Below the pieces are notes generated by a model. The model had not been told where the DNA came from. It searched no databases and saw only the letters and a list, made by a program, of their open reading frames with translations. A DNA stretch of 64,000 nt from Spirometra erinaceieuropaei (lineage: Eukaryota; Platyhelminthes; Cestoda; Diphyllobothriidea; Diphyllobothriidae). Below are positions 44,948-56,640 of this stretch, piece by piece. The stretch's first letter is position 1, and each line of letters begins with the position of its first letter. The stretch is taken from positions 312,995-376,994 of the forward strand of contig CACRXP010000382.1 of NCBI GenBank assembly GCA_902702965.1, in the 5' to 3' direction. The translations under genes were made by a program, and so were the position numbers.

Positions 44948-46079
44948 TCCCAGATCAGAGTTTGGGTGAACGATCCGAATGGAAGAGGAAAAGCTAAACC
45001 GAATGAATGAGAAAAGCACCAAACAGTAGTGTTTTGGGCAGCGTGAGTGGACGCGGCCGGCAAGAAGTAGCCCGAATAAAAGTGGCAGCTGGAGATATCC
45101 GTTTTTTGAGTCGTTGGTTTGGATGTCGACGGCAAAGTCTTCTGCTGTGTTGGCATTTGTTGGTTTGAGTAAAATGATGCCGCTGCTGATAGAAGAGGTA
45201 AGGACACTGGTGAGGACAACTTGTTGCTGACAATGATGGAGGGATTGCTTTGCCAGGCTGAAGAAATAAATAAATAATTTTTATAAAAGACCCATTGGGG
45301 TCCGATAAAAGCAATTTAAAATAAATTTACATGTGAAATTTAGACGATGTAGGCAGAAACTGTAAAAAAATTCAATTCATAGTTTCTGAATTAGTAGTCC
45401 GTTAAGAAAAGTGATGAGCAGCAGTGAAAAAACCTCCACCATAGAACTTGAAAAATGGTGAGATTAACTTTACAGGAGAAAGGGAAACTGTCACTTATTA
45501 AATGATAAAAATGTGAACAGGACTCGCCTGAGTGTGGCGGTGCATACGGGATTATAATCAGACATCTACAGGGCTGAAATAAATGTCAGCCTTGGGGGGT
45601 AAGTACGCGGGTCGGATAGGACTGGACTGCATGTGGTATTGGATATGGGATTCAGAACTGACATTGTCAGGGCAGGATTGATACGCCCGATAAGACTATT
45701 CGCGTCAAAGAGGCCAGACGAGAGGACTCCAGACGCGATCGGCCACAGTACGCTTCGAGCCCAGCCGAGCAGTGGGGAAGGAAGGTACCACCAAACTACT
45801 ATAGATGGCGAATACTGAGGGTTTCGCCGTGAGCGTCGACAGACGGCTTGAGGTCGAAATGAGAGAGATGACATCACTAACCTCGAAAATCGTCGCTATG
45901 GGGGAGTAGTGGTAGTATTGGATTTCGCAAGCTATTCAGAACGGGGGATCGTAAAGCTATAAAGGAGGGTTTCCACTTGATCTACCGTTAAATCCCAGGA
46001 GGACCCTTCTAGAAGTCAAGAAGCTGAGTGCTCAAGAATAAGACGGTTAAACGTGCTTTTATACTTTCCGGTGTAATAT
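44948..46079. other. No recognisable gene
   Basis: Continues the sequence into which PLE-1 inserted. A Ser/Thr/Pro-rich minus-strand frame (44994-45314 region) follows a good acceptor-like TTTATTTCTTCAG, but no donor fits and it is not called. Confidence 0.4.
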
Positions 46080-47400
46080 GTTTTCGTTATTTCGACTAGA
46101 ATCCCAGTAACTTAGGCGATGACCTAATTTCTGGCGGAAGATTATTAAAAACGAAGGCATATTTGGAAGCAAAGAAGAGGGAGCGCTTAGATGTAGTGCA
46201 GAGAGGCGGCGGAATCACCATGGAGGAGTTGCGCGTGGCATAAGACTAAGCTCTCGAAGTGGGAGTGTCAATGGGCGGAAGACTGGAGCTAGAGTTGATG
46301 CGAAAAAGGAAGCAAAGGCCGGCTTCGAGTCTTCTAACCCATAAAAACTTAATGTTCGCCAGCTGATATCATTGAGTATAAGAAGTACCGGACGAAACTT
46401 AAGAGAACAGTTTCCATGTGAAAACCATCTGAACATTTTCAATCTTATAGCGGCCACAGACGTTCAATAAACCAAAGAAAGGACAGCAGTATTCGAGGAC
46501 TGGAAAAACAAACATTTGATAAAGTCTTAGCTTCATTTCCGGAAGGGAAAAAATATTCGATATAAATCCACATGTCTGCGCGGCTTTGGCAGAGATTCTA
46601 TCTGCATGAGACGATAAAGCAAGTTTATTCGTATAACTTAAACTTAGACCCTTCATGGTAAAGCATTCTGAGAGTGGGTTATTCTGAGAAATTACGGGAC
46701 CAGGAAGTTTGGCAGGAGCAAAAGACATGAAACTACACTTGAAGGATGAAAACTCCATCTGCCATGTTGAACCCCCTCTGCTTAAGCGCGGTAAATCGGC
46801 ATTCATTTTTTCAACAAAAACGTTTGGGGTATCCTTAGAATATGAGTAAGCACACTTGAGTTCATCGCCATAAGCAAAAGTTTGCGAATTTCCGAGTTCA
46901 GTTGAACTACTGTTGATGTAAAGAAGGAAGAGTAGCGGACCCAGAACCGTGCCTTGATGTACGCCACTCGTGATCGAGTGAGGTGTCGAGTAGCCATTAC
47001 CGACCATGACTTTCTGATATCAGTTGGACAGATAAGAACTGATGAAGTCGAGTAGAGGCGGCCGGATGCCGAGAGCTTCCAATTTTACTAAAAGACGTCT
47101 ATGGGGCACCTTTTCAAAGGCTTTGCTAAGATCAAAGTAGATAACTACCACTGACTGCCGCTCACTACGAAGAGAAGTGATTAGTTTGAGAAATGCCAGA
47201 TGGCAAGTTTCGCAGGATCGTTCAGATAAAAATTCATGTGGATTAGAGCTCAGAAGCCGATTAGCTAGACAGAAGTCAGGAATTTCATAGAAAATTATCC
47301 TTTCAAGAAGTTTTGCCAGAGACGATGTTTTGAGCACCCCTGGATGTCCCAGACACCTTGCCTCCATCCAGTAGACACACTCGCTAATTACCTGTCTTAA
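46080..47400 (-). mobile_element. Jockey/CR1-group LINE, 5' truncated
   Basis: Minus-strand RT region with C-terminal tail and start of the 3' UTR. Homologous to the plus-strand fragment at 12690-13130 over its last 450 bp. It belongs to a subfamily distinct from copies A-C (spelling HEFLSERSCETCHLAFLK, GNGYSTPHSITSGVHQG). The 5' limit is blurred; reading becomes uncertain upstream of SLAKLLERII at about 47310. Confidence 0.8.
46215..47330 (-). pseudogene. Reverse transcriptase of the Jockey-like LINE
   Basis: Blocks on the minus strand: SLAKLLERIIFYEIPDFC; NPHEFLSERSCETCHL; VVVIYFDLSKAFEKVPHRRL (palm Asp present); LDFISSYLSN, in-frame TGA (47020-47022), then YQKVMVGNGYS; SGVHQGTVLGPLLFLLYIN; FAYGDELKCAYSY, where the usual F-x-ADD core is changed to GDE, so the catalytic pair is damaged; RLYQMFVFPVLEYCCPFFGL; and, after a frameshift at about 46430, SFYGLEDSKPAF. 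The TGA stands where a CGA Arg is expected, a typical CpG decay. Inactive. Confidence 0.85.
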
Positions 47401-49949
47401 CCGACTCACCTGCGAGGTCGAAGCCATTCCTCTGTTGAGTGAGAAAGCGGACAGCATCGTTATGAATTTCATCAGTCATTGAGTCGCCGTTCTCTATGTC
47501 CGTACAACGTTTATCACCGACCGATGTGCCCGGTTCGAGTCCTATCTCTTCCACGCCTCGATAGCTTCTCTTGGTTGCACGCGCATTCGGTCGGTGGCCT
47601 ACCGTCCAGCAGCCGGCGACATGATCGAGCGTTTTTGTCGCCAATTAATGATCGTTTTATGCGCCTCAAAGGACGCAGGGAACTGCCCTGACAATCGGCC
47701 GCCTTACATTTCTTGACATTCGCGCGGCACAGAGGTCAGAACCGGGGTACTACGCAGTCGATTTGGTATTTGGTGGCGTACTCTAACTACCTAACGAGAT
47801 GATTGCCGCAACCTCTCTTGGTGCTGTCGAGAGTCCTGACAACTCAATACATCGTTCGCGGCAGTATTTGCGTTCACTTTCCCTGGCTCCGCCTCGAACC
47901 GCACCGACCAAATATCATACCAAGAAAGGTTATTGTTAATTGCGCTCACATGTCCGTTTGATGTAACCGTATACAGGAACCGCTGCAATCGAAAAGGAAG
48001 GATCGTTTCAAGTACTTGCACGCATTCCCCATACCTACCGAATAGTTAACGGCGACAAAAGGGATGTGGTCAGCACCAAGCCTGTGAAGGTTGCTAATCC
48101 GGACTAAAATCCCGACCTGTCTCGAGAGCAAATTTAGGTCGACCCCCCTCACAATGCTCATCCACCTTCCCCGCTTCTTCCCTTCCCTCCCTCTGTTTCT
48201 ATATCCCGTCGATTTTCTGTCTACTTTGTCCGCTACCCCTAAGTGTAACCTCCTCATCCTCCAAGTTTTCTAACCCTGCGCTCACTCCGCCCGCTTTTTC
48301 CACCCTCGTATCTATATTACGCACAGTGGATGCCATGTTCATTTTCTGACCCCTTAGTTACTCATTTTTGGACATAACACTTCCTGCATCGTCGCCACAC
48401 ACCACTCTCGCTCCAAGCTAGGTAATGTAGCTGCCCGTTGTCACGATCCTTATCGCTGCCGTTTACCCATGCCCCCTCCGACTTGCGACGCCATGAAGTC
48501 AGTGGATACTTTTCTCCTCACCAGTCAGCCACAGTTGGACGAAGATCGAACGCATGCGCCGAGGTTGACACTTGCTTGATAGGAGCGCTTGCCGCAACTG
48601 CTTACGGTGCTGCATGAAAAATCTCTGTCTCGGTAAAGGCTTGTCCTTTTAACTGTCTTCACGGCCTTATGATTTTGGAGACTTGAAGTTTTAAACCATC
48701 CAACCTCAACGATTTCATCTAGTTGGTGACCGTGGCGATCCTTTCGGAATATCTATTGAATTCAACTATGACCGAGGCTTTGATGAACATACAAAAGTTC
48801 CCCTTTTCCATCAGAGTGGGTGAAGCATGAAACGCCCTACCTGTAGCGTTTTGACAATGTGTACCTCCTTTCCAGTGGACGTTGACTGAGCAGTGTTTGC
48901 TATGAAATACGGCTGCAACGATTCAGTAACGTTGATTTATGATATCCAACTAGTCAGACGGAATCAGTGGCAATCACATGTGCACTTGACGTCAAATGAC
49001 ATCGCTCTACTTTTTACTTGAATAGAACACTGTTTTAGGCAATTGCAATGCATATTCGTCTCGCCGCTGTTAACTCGTGGAGTAGGTCGACGTTGTGCAA
49101 GGTTTGACGTTCTTTCTGCGTGAGATTCATGTTCTTGTTAGGGAATTCGCCTATCGTCTTCAGGAAGTGCGTTGTAGATTTTCCCACACAAGGATTAATC
49201 ATACACAGGCCGACTTTCTGCAGAGGTTGCCTGCACCTGCCAGTGTCGTGGTCTGGTTCCTCAAGTGAATCTAACAATGACATAGTTGTCTCTAATCTAG
49301 AACTCGAAGCTGATATTTCTTCCAAAAATAAAGCTTTTTCTCTGATTTTCGATCAGCTCCTTCAGAAGAATTACTATTATACCAAACTTCCTACGGTCAG
49401 CCGAATTTCGCCGTAATTTCGTGCGTGAATGTTTTCGCTGTCGAATTTTACAAACTTTTGAACCCACTCATTCTCGTTCTGCTCCCTCTAAGAAACTAAC
49501 TAATGTCATGAGTGAGGTTTTTCTTCCTTTGTCTCTTCGCCATAAGCAGCAAAATCTCTCCAGTCGTTTCCATTAATGAAGCGATGTTTTAGTGTCGCCC
49601 CTGCTTTACTGTGCTTTTGAGCAAGCAATGAGGTTTTCCGGGGAAATAGGCTGGCCGAAAAGGTCAGCTTTACGGAAGACCACTTGCTGAATATCGCTAA
49701 GCATTCTTCCCGTACAATAAGAGTTCATAAAAAATTACGCATTCCATCATTCAAAACGCTGTCGTAAATCCTATAGCAGACGTCAGGCAGACAGCTAATC
49801 TATTCAATGTTTTCCTGTCCATAAATTTTATCAAACATTCGACCGCTCCACTTCAGAAACATAAAGGATTGGACAGTGCTGCCCTCGAGACTATAAATGT
49901 TGACCTTGGCACCTTACCATAGTCCCGCAATGCCTTCGGCAATGTCATA
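47401..49949. other. No recognisable gene
   Basis: Open frames at 47384-47644, 47791-48021 and 47946-48257 (minus strand) and 49120-49416 (plus strand) have no domain I recognise. The last may be the linker upstream of the LINE at 49950, in the same orientation. Confidence 0.4.
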
Positions 49950-52100
49950 GTAATGGACCAGATATCGTCCCGGTCAGCATCTTAAATGTTGATGCATGTG
50001 GGATCTTCCCATCCTTCTTGTGGAAGATATTCAGTCTTGCTCTCGAAAGTGAGACCGTCCCCACGTCATGAAAACAATCATACATTTTTCTTACACGGAA
50101 GCACGGCCACTTTACGGAATTTGACGGCTTTCGGGCAGTAAACACCCTTCCACTGGCTACAAAATATTAAAGACATCGATCATAATATGATAATATACCA
50201 CTTAGCCGAGAATGACGTACTGAGTGGAAGTTAATTTAGGTTCCTCGGAGCTCAATCTTGTGATTCCAGTCAACTATCTTTTTGATGATGTTTTGCGATC
50301 TACGGACAATGGGCTCGCCCTTTACACAGTCTATTTCGATTTTACTTAGGCTTAGATCCTGCTGATCCCACTCTTCTTCTCTTGAAGCTCCTTTTTCGAA
50401 TAGGTGGTAAGTTTCAAAATGTCATATCTTATTATCTGGGCTCTCGCACATAGTAAGTTAAGATTTCCAATTTTATCTCTAGCCTCACACGCGTGAGAAG
50501 TGGAGTTATCCAGGGCAGTATTGATAGCCCACTCCTACTTTTTTATTGCAAGAATGTGCATGCTTTATTGTGGAATGGGGGGCCATTTATGTAGGCAGAT
50601 AAGTTGGAAGTTGCCCACCGATAAAAATCGTCAGATCGATTCGAGGTGCTGGGACTCTCGCAAAGCGTTCTTTAGACTCTTGTCCATTGGTGCTACACAT
50701 GGTGCTTTTTCATTTCTGCTCACAAGTGCCCATTTTTTGTCGTTGGCAGCGATTATATGCATCAACCAGGCGTTGACAGGAACGACATAAACTTGCTTGG
50801 TTTTATTAAGGACGTGGGGATATTACGCTCCAAGGGTATCAATCGTTCGGAGCATCGCGTTATGCTTGTCCCGAAAGCACACAGTACGACCGGGTTCGTT
50901 ATGTAGAATTTTAAAACTAGCGACATTAGGACTGGCTTCCAGAAAATGTAAGCCAAATCTAGTCTCGAGTAATGTTCCTTTTATTTATTTTCCTGTGAAG
51001 TATTCATCGAAAATAAGTCGAACCGGCCCACTATCGTTTTGCTAAAAGAGTCTTAACATTCGTATACCAAAACTCGACTTTCAAAGGACACCATGGGCTT
51101 GCAAGCCTCGCCTACAAAAAAGGGACTGTTTCTAGCGTTTAAGCTTTTGTTATGTCGTATGTTTGATCCGCTCATTGCTTGGAGGTATCTTGACCACCTC
51201 GGAGCAACAGTCGCCCAGAGGTCTTTTTATTGCTTTCGCTGACATATGCGGTTAAATACCGTCACTTCTTTTCTGTTACCAACAGTACAGTCTGAAATAA
51301 GTTACCCAGAAGCATGCAAGTTCTACAAAAATACTATTTGTTAAAGCGAACTACCTCTCGCCCTTAGAATAACTTCGACATTTTTGGGTGCCAGATCTAG
51401 CGAATACATTCTCCGTAGTAATGGATTCCGAGGTCTTGAGTCCCTTCGCCTAGTCTTACTTAGAGATGAATGACACAAATTCTGCACTCCACCCCTCAGC
51501 GAGCATGTTCCTCCGCCGGCGGCTGACTACTGTTTATGCGTGCACCCTTGTCTGGTACAGAGTACTGATCCCTTGATAAGCGGTTGAGGTTGCATAGTCC
51601 TGCCTTGCTCGTGGCACCTATCCACGTCCTAGACTATCGTGACTAAGCGGGCTGCAGTTACCATCCTCCCGAACTATCCCGCTTACCTGAGACCAAACAA
51701 AGCGTATGGGCGTTTTTTTTCACTGCTTGGTGAATTCACAATGCACATGTATTGATGATGTTTTTGAACTGGCCTTTATTATTATTATGTTTAAACAAAC
51801 TATCATTTGAATCCCACACTCTGAACAACTTTTACAATTTACTGAGGGCGAATCTACCGAATTAATCTCCAGTAGTAATGGAATTCGTGGTCTCCGTCTT
51901 AAGAGAAACGTTACTGACTCTGAAGTCCATCATCGTTGTTTTGTCTAAAATTTTTAAAGCTTCGGATGCTCCCCGTATCAACTATCACACTCGGACCGTT
52001 TTTAGTTCATCAGTCGCAGATTTTTTAAAGATTTAAACGCTCCTTATATCGGCTATCGAGCTGAGACTGGTTATAGTTTACCCACACCAGAAAACTGCTT
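49950..52100 (+). mobile_element. Old LINE with decayed reverse transcriptase
   Basis: Plus-strand, heavily frameshifted. Readable RT pieces in order: VSILNVDACG and KIFSLALESETVPTS near 49975-50070; HFTEFDGFRAVNTLPLATK (50108-50165); LYTVYFDFT with AF-type palm motif (about 50320); SGVIQGSIDSPLLLFYCKN (50497-50555), a PQGS-equivalent; FMYADKLEV-like text (about 50590), the ADD region. The C-terminal part (51350-52100) is AT-rich with repeated blocks. The family resembles Jockey/CR1 RTs but cannot be placed further. Confidence 0.6.
51951..52092 (+). repeat. Two 71-bp diverged tandem units
   Basis: Units start TTTTTAAAG at 51951 and 52022 and share CGGATGCTCC/AACGCTCC, CGTATCAACTATC/TATATCGGCTATC and TCGGACCGTTTTTAGTT/GAGACTGGTTATAGTT. 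Roughly two-thirds identical by eye. They lie at the 3' end of the old LINE. Confidence 0.55.
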
Positions 52101-52869
52101 TTACATAGGAAAACATTCGGCACACATGATAGGGAAGGATGACGTTCAATTTATTTAAAATTTGTGTCCAATCGAGAGACAGAGGTTATCGTGGATCTAC
52201 AAGTTCCCTAACAATGTATTTTAATGATCAAGTTGAAACACTATTCAAAGATCCAGTGTCCTCTCAGCCCAAATTACGTGAACAATGAGTAAAAAGCACC
52301 TGGGAGAATGATTTCTCCATCACGTGAAGACAGCTCTCAGCAATATTGTGGACAACAAGATCATGGGAAACAGTCAACGAATAATGGAGTACGTTCAGTT
52401 TATTGATAAAAAAGAATTATTGATCCAACTTGCCCATACAGACGAAAGGAAATAAGCAACCGTCAAATGTGGGAAAGCCGGGAAATTCAAATCCCCTTTA
52501 AAAGATGAAATGCGAAATTGATGCGTTTTTGGCTTACAAGTGGTATTGAACCCTTTTCAGGAATAAAAAGGACAAAGAGATGTCCGTAAACGCGAGGTTA
52601 ATATACTTCGAAGAACCTATGAGCCTAAGATACGGCAGAGCCCAATGGAGCGTCGAAAGACCCTATACGGTTGCATTTGCAGAAACAAAGGGAGTCCTGA
52701 CTAAATTCCTGTACTAGTTCCCGAAACAGAACGCTGGGGACGGATGACCAAACAAAAGCACTGTTCCCACTAATTTCTTTCAGTCAACATTCATTCATTA
52801 ATTAAATCCATCTACTTTCCCCACCCAAAACAATGACAAGATTCATAGTCGTTTGAAGTAGAAGTTAAT

Positions 52870-53640
52870 ATTTACTTCTTGCCTAAATTGGTGAGAGCAG
52901 AATTGCCCACCAGGACACCTGGTCCAAATCGAATTCCTCCACTCGCCCTTTGTGAGTTACCTAACATCTTGTGCGGGCCGGCATCTATGGTATTCCAGGG
53001 CCCATCAAAGAGGGCGAACAGCCGGAGGAATGGAAAACTAACTTTGTCTTCTCAGTCTACAAAGAGGTGTCTGAAAAGCAGCCAGAAAACTTGCGTCCCA
53101 CGAGTTTAACCTGCGCTCTGTGTGAGGCCATAGAACGATTTCTTAAAAGACATTTGAGGATGTATCTGGGGCAGAGGAACTTGCTATATACTGACAAGCA
53201 CGGTTTTTGCCGTGGTCCTTCGCACCTTATGAATGGGGCTAACTCCAGGAAAGATGCACGAAAGCAATAGACTATTGCCGTTCAGAAAAATTTAATTTGA
53301 TTTTAAGAAGGCGTTTGATATCGTGCCACATCTTCGACTCTTGATAAATGATTTGGCAGTGTGGAATCCACAGCAACATTCTAAAGTAGATTAAAAGTTC
53401 TCTATCATCGAGACTGCAAGGAGTAACCGTTGACACTGCGGCAACGGAATTTGCACCAGCAGAAAACCGTATCCCACAGAGTTCCATATTGGTTCATCTT
53501 CTCTTGAAATCTTTGTAAACGAATGCACTGGCCATCTAGACTTCGACGCCGTTATGTTCGAGACAAACAGGAACTTTCCTTCTGTCAGCGGGTATTCCGA
53601 CTCATTCTCAAGTAAGACTGTGAATCTCAGTACCATGGCT
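52870..53640 (+). mobile_element. CR1-like LINE fragment (copy A family), RT part
   Basis: Plus-strand RT fragment in shifted frames: RTPGPNRIPPLALCELPNIL (52909-52970), EEWKTNFVFSVYKEV, RPTSLTCALCEAIERFLKRH, TDKHGFCRGPSHL, FDFKKAFDIVPHLRLL (53300-53345), TVDTAATEF-type text (about 53430), EIFVNECTGHLDFDAVMF (about 53505-53560), where ADD should follow. It breaks off at the catalytic motif. Text resembles copy A at 1-1395. Confidence 0.75.
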
Positions 53641-54354
53641 ACATGAAGAGGTAATTAGAATGTCATTTTTGACAAACACTGCCTCTTTCGGCAGAATTAC
53701 CTATAGCCAGCTACGTAGTTCATTTCTTAAGCGCATCGATTTTGCCTTTCATCACTCTACGTGTACCATTAAAAGTCACCAAACACAATGTTAATGATTA
53801 CCTCTATTGGATATGGCTGGTTGACAACGGCTAATAAGCCAAAAATGACCGCTCCAATCTCTTTTTTGACAGCACTTCTGTCTAACTACCAATCGCAATC
53901 TGAGTGTCTGCGACGGCTCTAGGTTTAATTTTAAGGCGCAACGGGATGAAACTTTATCCGTAACATCATCGCTGGACACATGTTCCATTATATGTAGCTG
54001 TAAACAATTGAAAAACGTACGTTCATAGGGGTAATCAGGGACTCTGCCTGCAACCGTCAATGCACACGCACATAAGGTCATCCAGCGATTACCCGAACGT
54101 CTATGTCGCAATAATAATAAATGTTATACTACATGCAAGTTTACAGACATGATCAAAGTATATACACAGCCCGGATCGAGCAAACAATGAGAAAGTCTTT
54201 GCAAGACAGAATACAGATAATTGGATTTTAGAGAGTAGGAATGTGGTGGACCACTGGGCTTATTCGGCAGAAAAACCTGCAGCCCTAAAAAAGTTATAGT
54301 TCGCCACTAAGATAAAAAAATTTTGCAGGTTTAATCATTTTTCATGTGATAGGG
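53641..54354. other. No recognisable gene
   Basis: A 106-codon minus-strand frame at 53791-54111 has no recognisable domain. Confidence 0.4.
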
Positions 54355-54830
54355 CTACACATCAATGAGGTATCGGAGGAAATCCCTCCCAGTGGTCCTT
54401 CTGGTACGGAGTCTTAGAGTCACTTATTTACTAACATTAAAACTTAGGAGCCAACGTGCTGACCAGCTAGTAAGTCGATCAGGAATCTCTTGAAGTGCCT
54501 GCCTGTCCGCGTCATATCTGCCGACTCTCAATAGTTTAACGTCGTCAGCAAACATGACGGTGCTGCAACCCAGATTGTTGACACAGTTGTCGATGTAGAC
54601 TAGGAAGAGCAACAGCCCAAAGACTGGGCCCGGGGGGCACCACTTATAGTGGAGGTAGGAGTTGACTTCGAGGCATAAGTGCACACGGTTTGCAATTTTT
54701 CTGTAGGAAAATCTGCGATTCCTGTCAGGAGCTTTCCTCTTATTCCATCTTCAGATCGGTACAAGATCTTGATAAAGGACCGAAGTAGTCTTTTTCGGGT
54801 AATTAAATATATGTGAATATAAAGCGATGA
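54355..54830 (-). mobile_element. CR1-like LINE fragment (copy B family), RT core
   Basis: Minus-strand fragment: a degenerate FLTGR/QTVCTY region (about 54690), GLLLFLVYIDNCVNNLGC, STVMFADDVKLLRVGRYDAD (54515-54575) with FADD intact, LTSWSARWLLSFNV and LRLRTRRTTG. Very close in wording to copy B (MFADDVKLWRPIRSDAD; LNSWSARWVLNFNV). One frameshift near 54640. Both ends are truncated; the 3' part expected at lower coordinates is absent. Confidence 0.8.
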
Positions 54831-55639
54831 TTGACTCAATCTCAGCCGACAAAGAAGGCTCATCTAACGTAGACAGATTTTTTGCTACGCGAGGAGAGAC
54901 GTTTTGTATCCGTCATTTGTGGTTGAAGCCAGGTGAATAAAGAAAGTTCGCAGCAACTTCAGTTGGTTTTCTACACCTAGGAACATTTTAAAAAATAAAG
55001 TCAAGATTTTTTTCTGTCTGTCATATGCTTTAGTGGCAACTAAACAAACAAGATAATCACGAAATCGCAGCCCTTGAATTAAAAATCGTAACTAGTAAAG
55101 TTGAATAACTTACCAAGAGTAGAAACAAACGAGCCAAATATTAGCATAAAATCGTTATAGTTATAAAATCCGAGTACATGAAGCTGCATATCACTAACAA
55201 CTCGCTGGCAAGGACTATCGACTTAAAAACAGTGTTACACTTATCTTTCGAAATTGAGTATGAAACGTCCATAGCGCATCGCATATTGGTCGGTCGTAGA
55301 AAGGGGGGTGACGAATCATGGCTAATTATTTGATGGGAATATGATAAACTCGTAAAACCACCAACGAATTTGACTGATTGTCCTAACAGTAACTCGACGT
55401 TTGTATCTCACCGTTCAGGTGATTTAGGTTTGGGGAACATGAGGTATTCGAAGGACGTTACACTTTTATTGCAAGATCTTATTGATGGACGATCCCGTAG
55501 GTTAAGCACAATATTCTCCACACGGGTAAACAAAAAGGTAAACCTCATTTTACACTGCTATTTATATTCACTCCTCCAAAATACGCAGCGACATCAGATG
55601 GCAGGCTCCGATTGGCTCCTTATATCATAACGTGCTTTT
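54831..55639. other. No recognisable gene
   Basis: AT-rich sequence; the only sizeable frame (55370-55630, +) shows no domain. Confidence 0.4.
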
Positions 55640-56070
55640 TAAGCTCCTGGCAGGCGTTAAGTCACCTTATCAAGAAAATAAGGCTATCGCCCTTAAGCTC
55701 TCTATTCATTTTCCAAAAATAGCAATGAAGTCAATTTTTGGAGCAATTATTCTGGGGAGTATAAAGTCATCGATGTGCATGAGCCAGGCACAAACCGACA
55801 CCACTGACACAACCTCGATTATGTGTATCCCAGTTTCTCAGTAAATGAGTATCTAGTTTGCATTTAAATGTATCAAAAGTTCCGGAAAAAACCGATATGT
55901 TAAGGACTCCGTTTCACGGTCAAACGGCCCTGCGCAAGAAGCTCTTCTGTCGGACGTCCATAGTGACTAACATTTCTATCTGTTCGATGATATTACTGAA
56001 AAATTCAAATCGTGCGATAAACTGTAAAAGCGCTTTGGCGCAGGAAGTAAGGGCGGAACTACTGCGAATA
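55640..56070 (-). mobile_element. CR1-like LINE, 3' end fragment
   Basis: Minus-strand last part of the RT protein and 3' UTR: RFEFFSNIIEQIEM, DVRQKSFLRRAV, then GTFDTFKCKLDTHLLRN and GVGLCLAHAHR, paralleling copy B (DVRRNAFSHRVI, SFKCRLDAHLLRT, GLRLAHTYR). The UTR holds the GGCGATAGCC-type hairpin, as in copies B and C. It abuts, head to head, the plus-strand RT fragment at 56040. Confidence 0.75.
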
Positions 56071-56640
56071 CCTGCATTTGCATTTTGAGAAATTCCTGAA
56101 GACAGTGAACTCCCGAAAGAATGGAAAAGGGCACCTAACATGCCGCACGACTGGACTCCGAAAATTACCGGTCTATCGGCCTAATACGCATCTCACGTCA
56201 AATAATGGAACACCTTATAAGAAAACACTTCATTTAACACATTGTGCGCTACTCAGCATGTCTTTCGTCGAGGACGGTCTTTCGCATAGGAGTGCGTTTT
56301 GCTCGTGTGAGGAATGGACAGAAGCCGCTGAGAAGTGCCATATTTTTAAATTTCTGTAAGGTCTTCAGTAGCACATCATACCAACTACTTTTACAGAGGA
56401 TTTTGGAAAAAGGAATTCGAAGCGAAACGTTTGAGTGAATTGACAGTTTTCTGTCTTCCGGAATGGATAAAGTTGAAAGCGTCGTCTCACAGGGTTTTGT
56501 TTCGGGCCCACTACTCCTCTTGGTTTATGTGGATGGCAATACCAGGGAAATGAACTGTGGGATTGTGCAATGATTTACCGTACTAACATGTTTGCTGGCG
56601 ACATACGAGTGTGTACTGAGGTCGATTTTCCTGACTAAGC
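56040..56640 (+). mobile_element. CR1-like LINE fragment, RT part
   Basis: Plus-strand, several frames: IPEDSELPKEWKRA (about 56090), RQIMEHLIRKHFI (about 56195), HIVRYSACLSSRTVFRIGVR, FLNFCKVFSSTSYQLLLQRI (56340-56400), VVSQGFVSGPLLLLVYVDG (56485-56540) and REMNCGIV. The equivalent of FADD is corrupted (CAATGATTTACC). Different subfamily from copies A-C. Confidence 0.7.

Noticed and set aside
44872..45314. Ser/Thr/Pro-rich minus-strand frame preceded by a good acceptor (TTTATTTCTTCAG)
   Set aside because: No fitting donor, and the frame runs into the PLE-1 tail; low-complexity composition gives no family.
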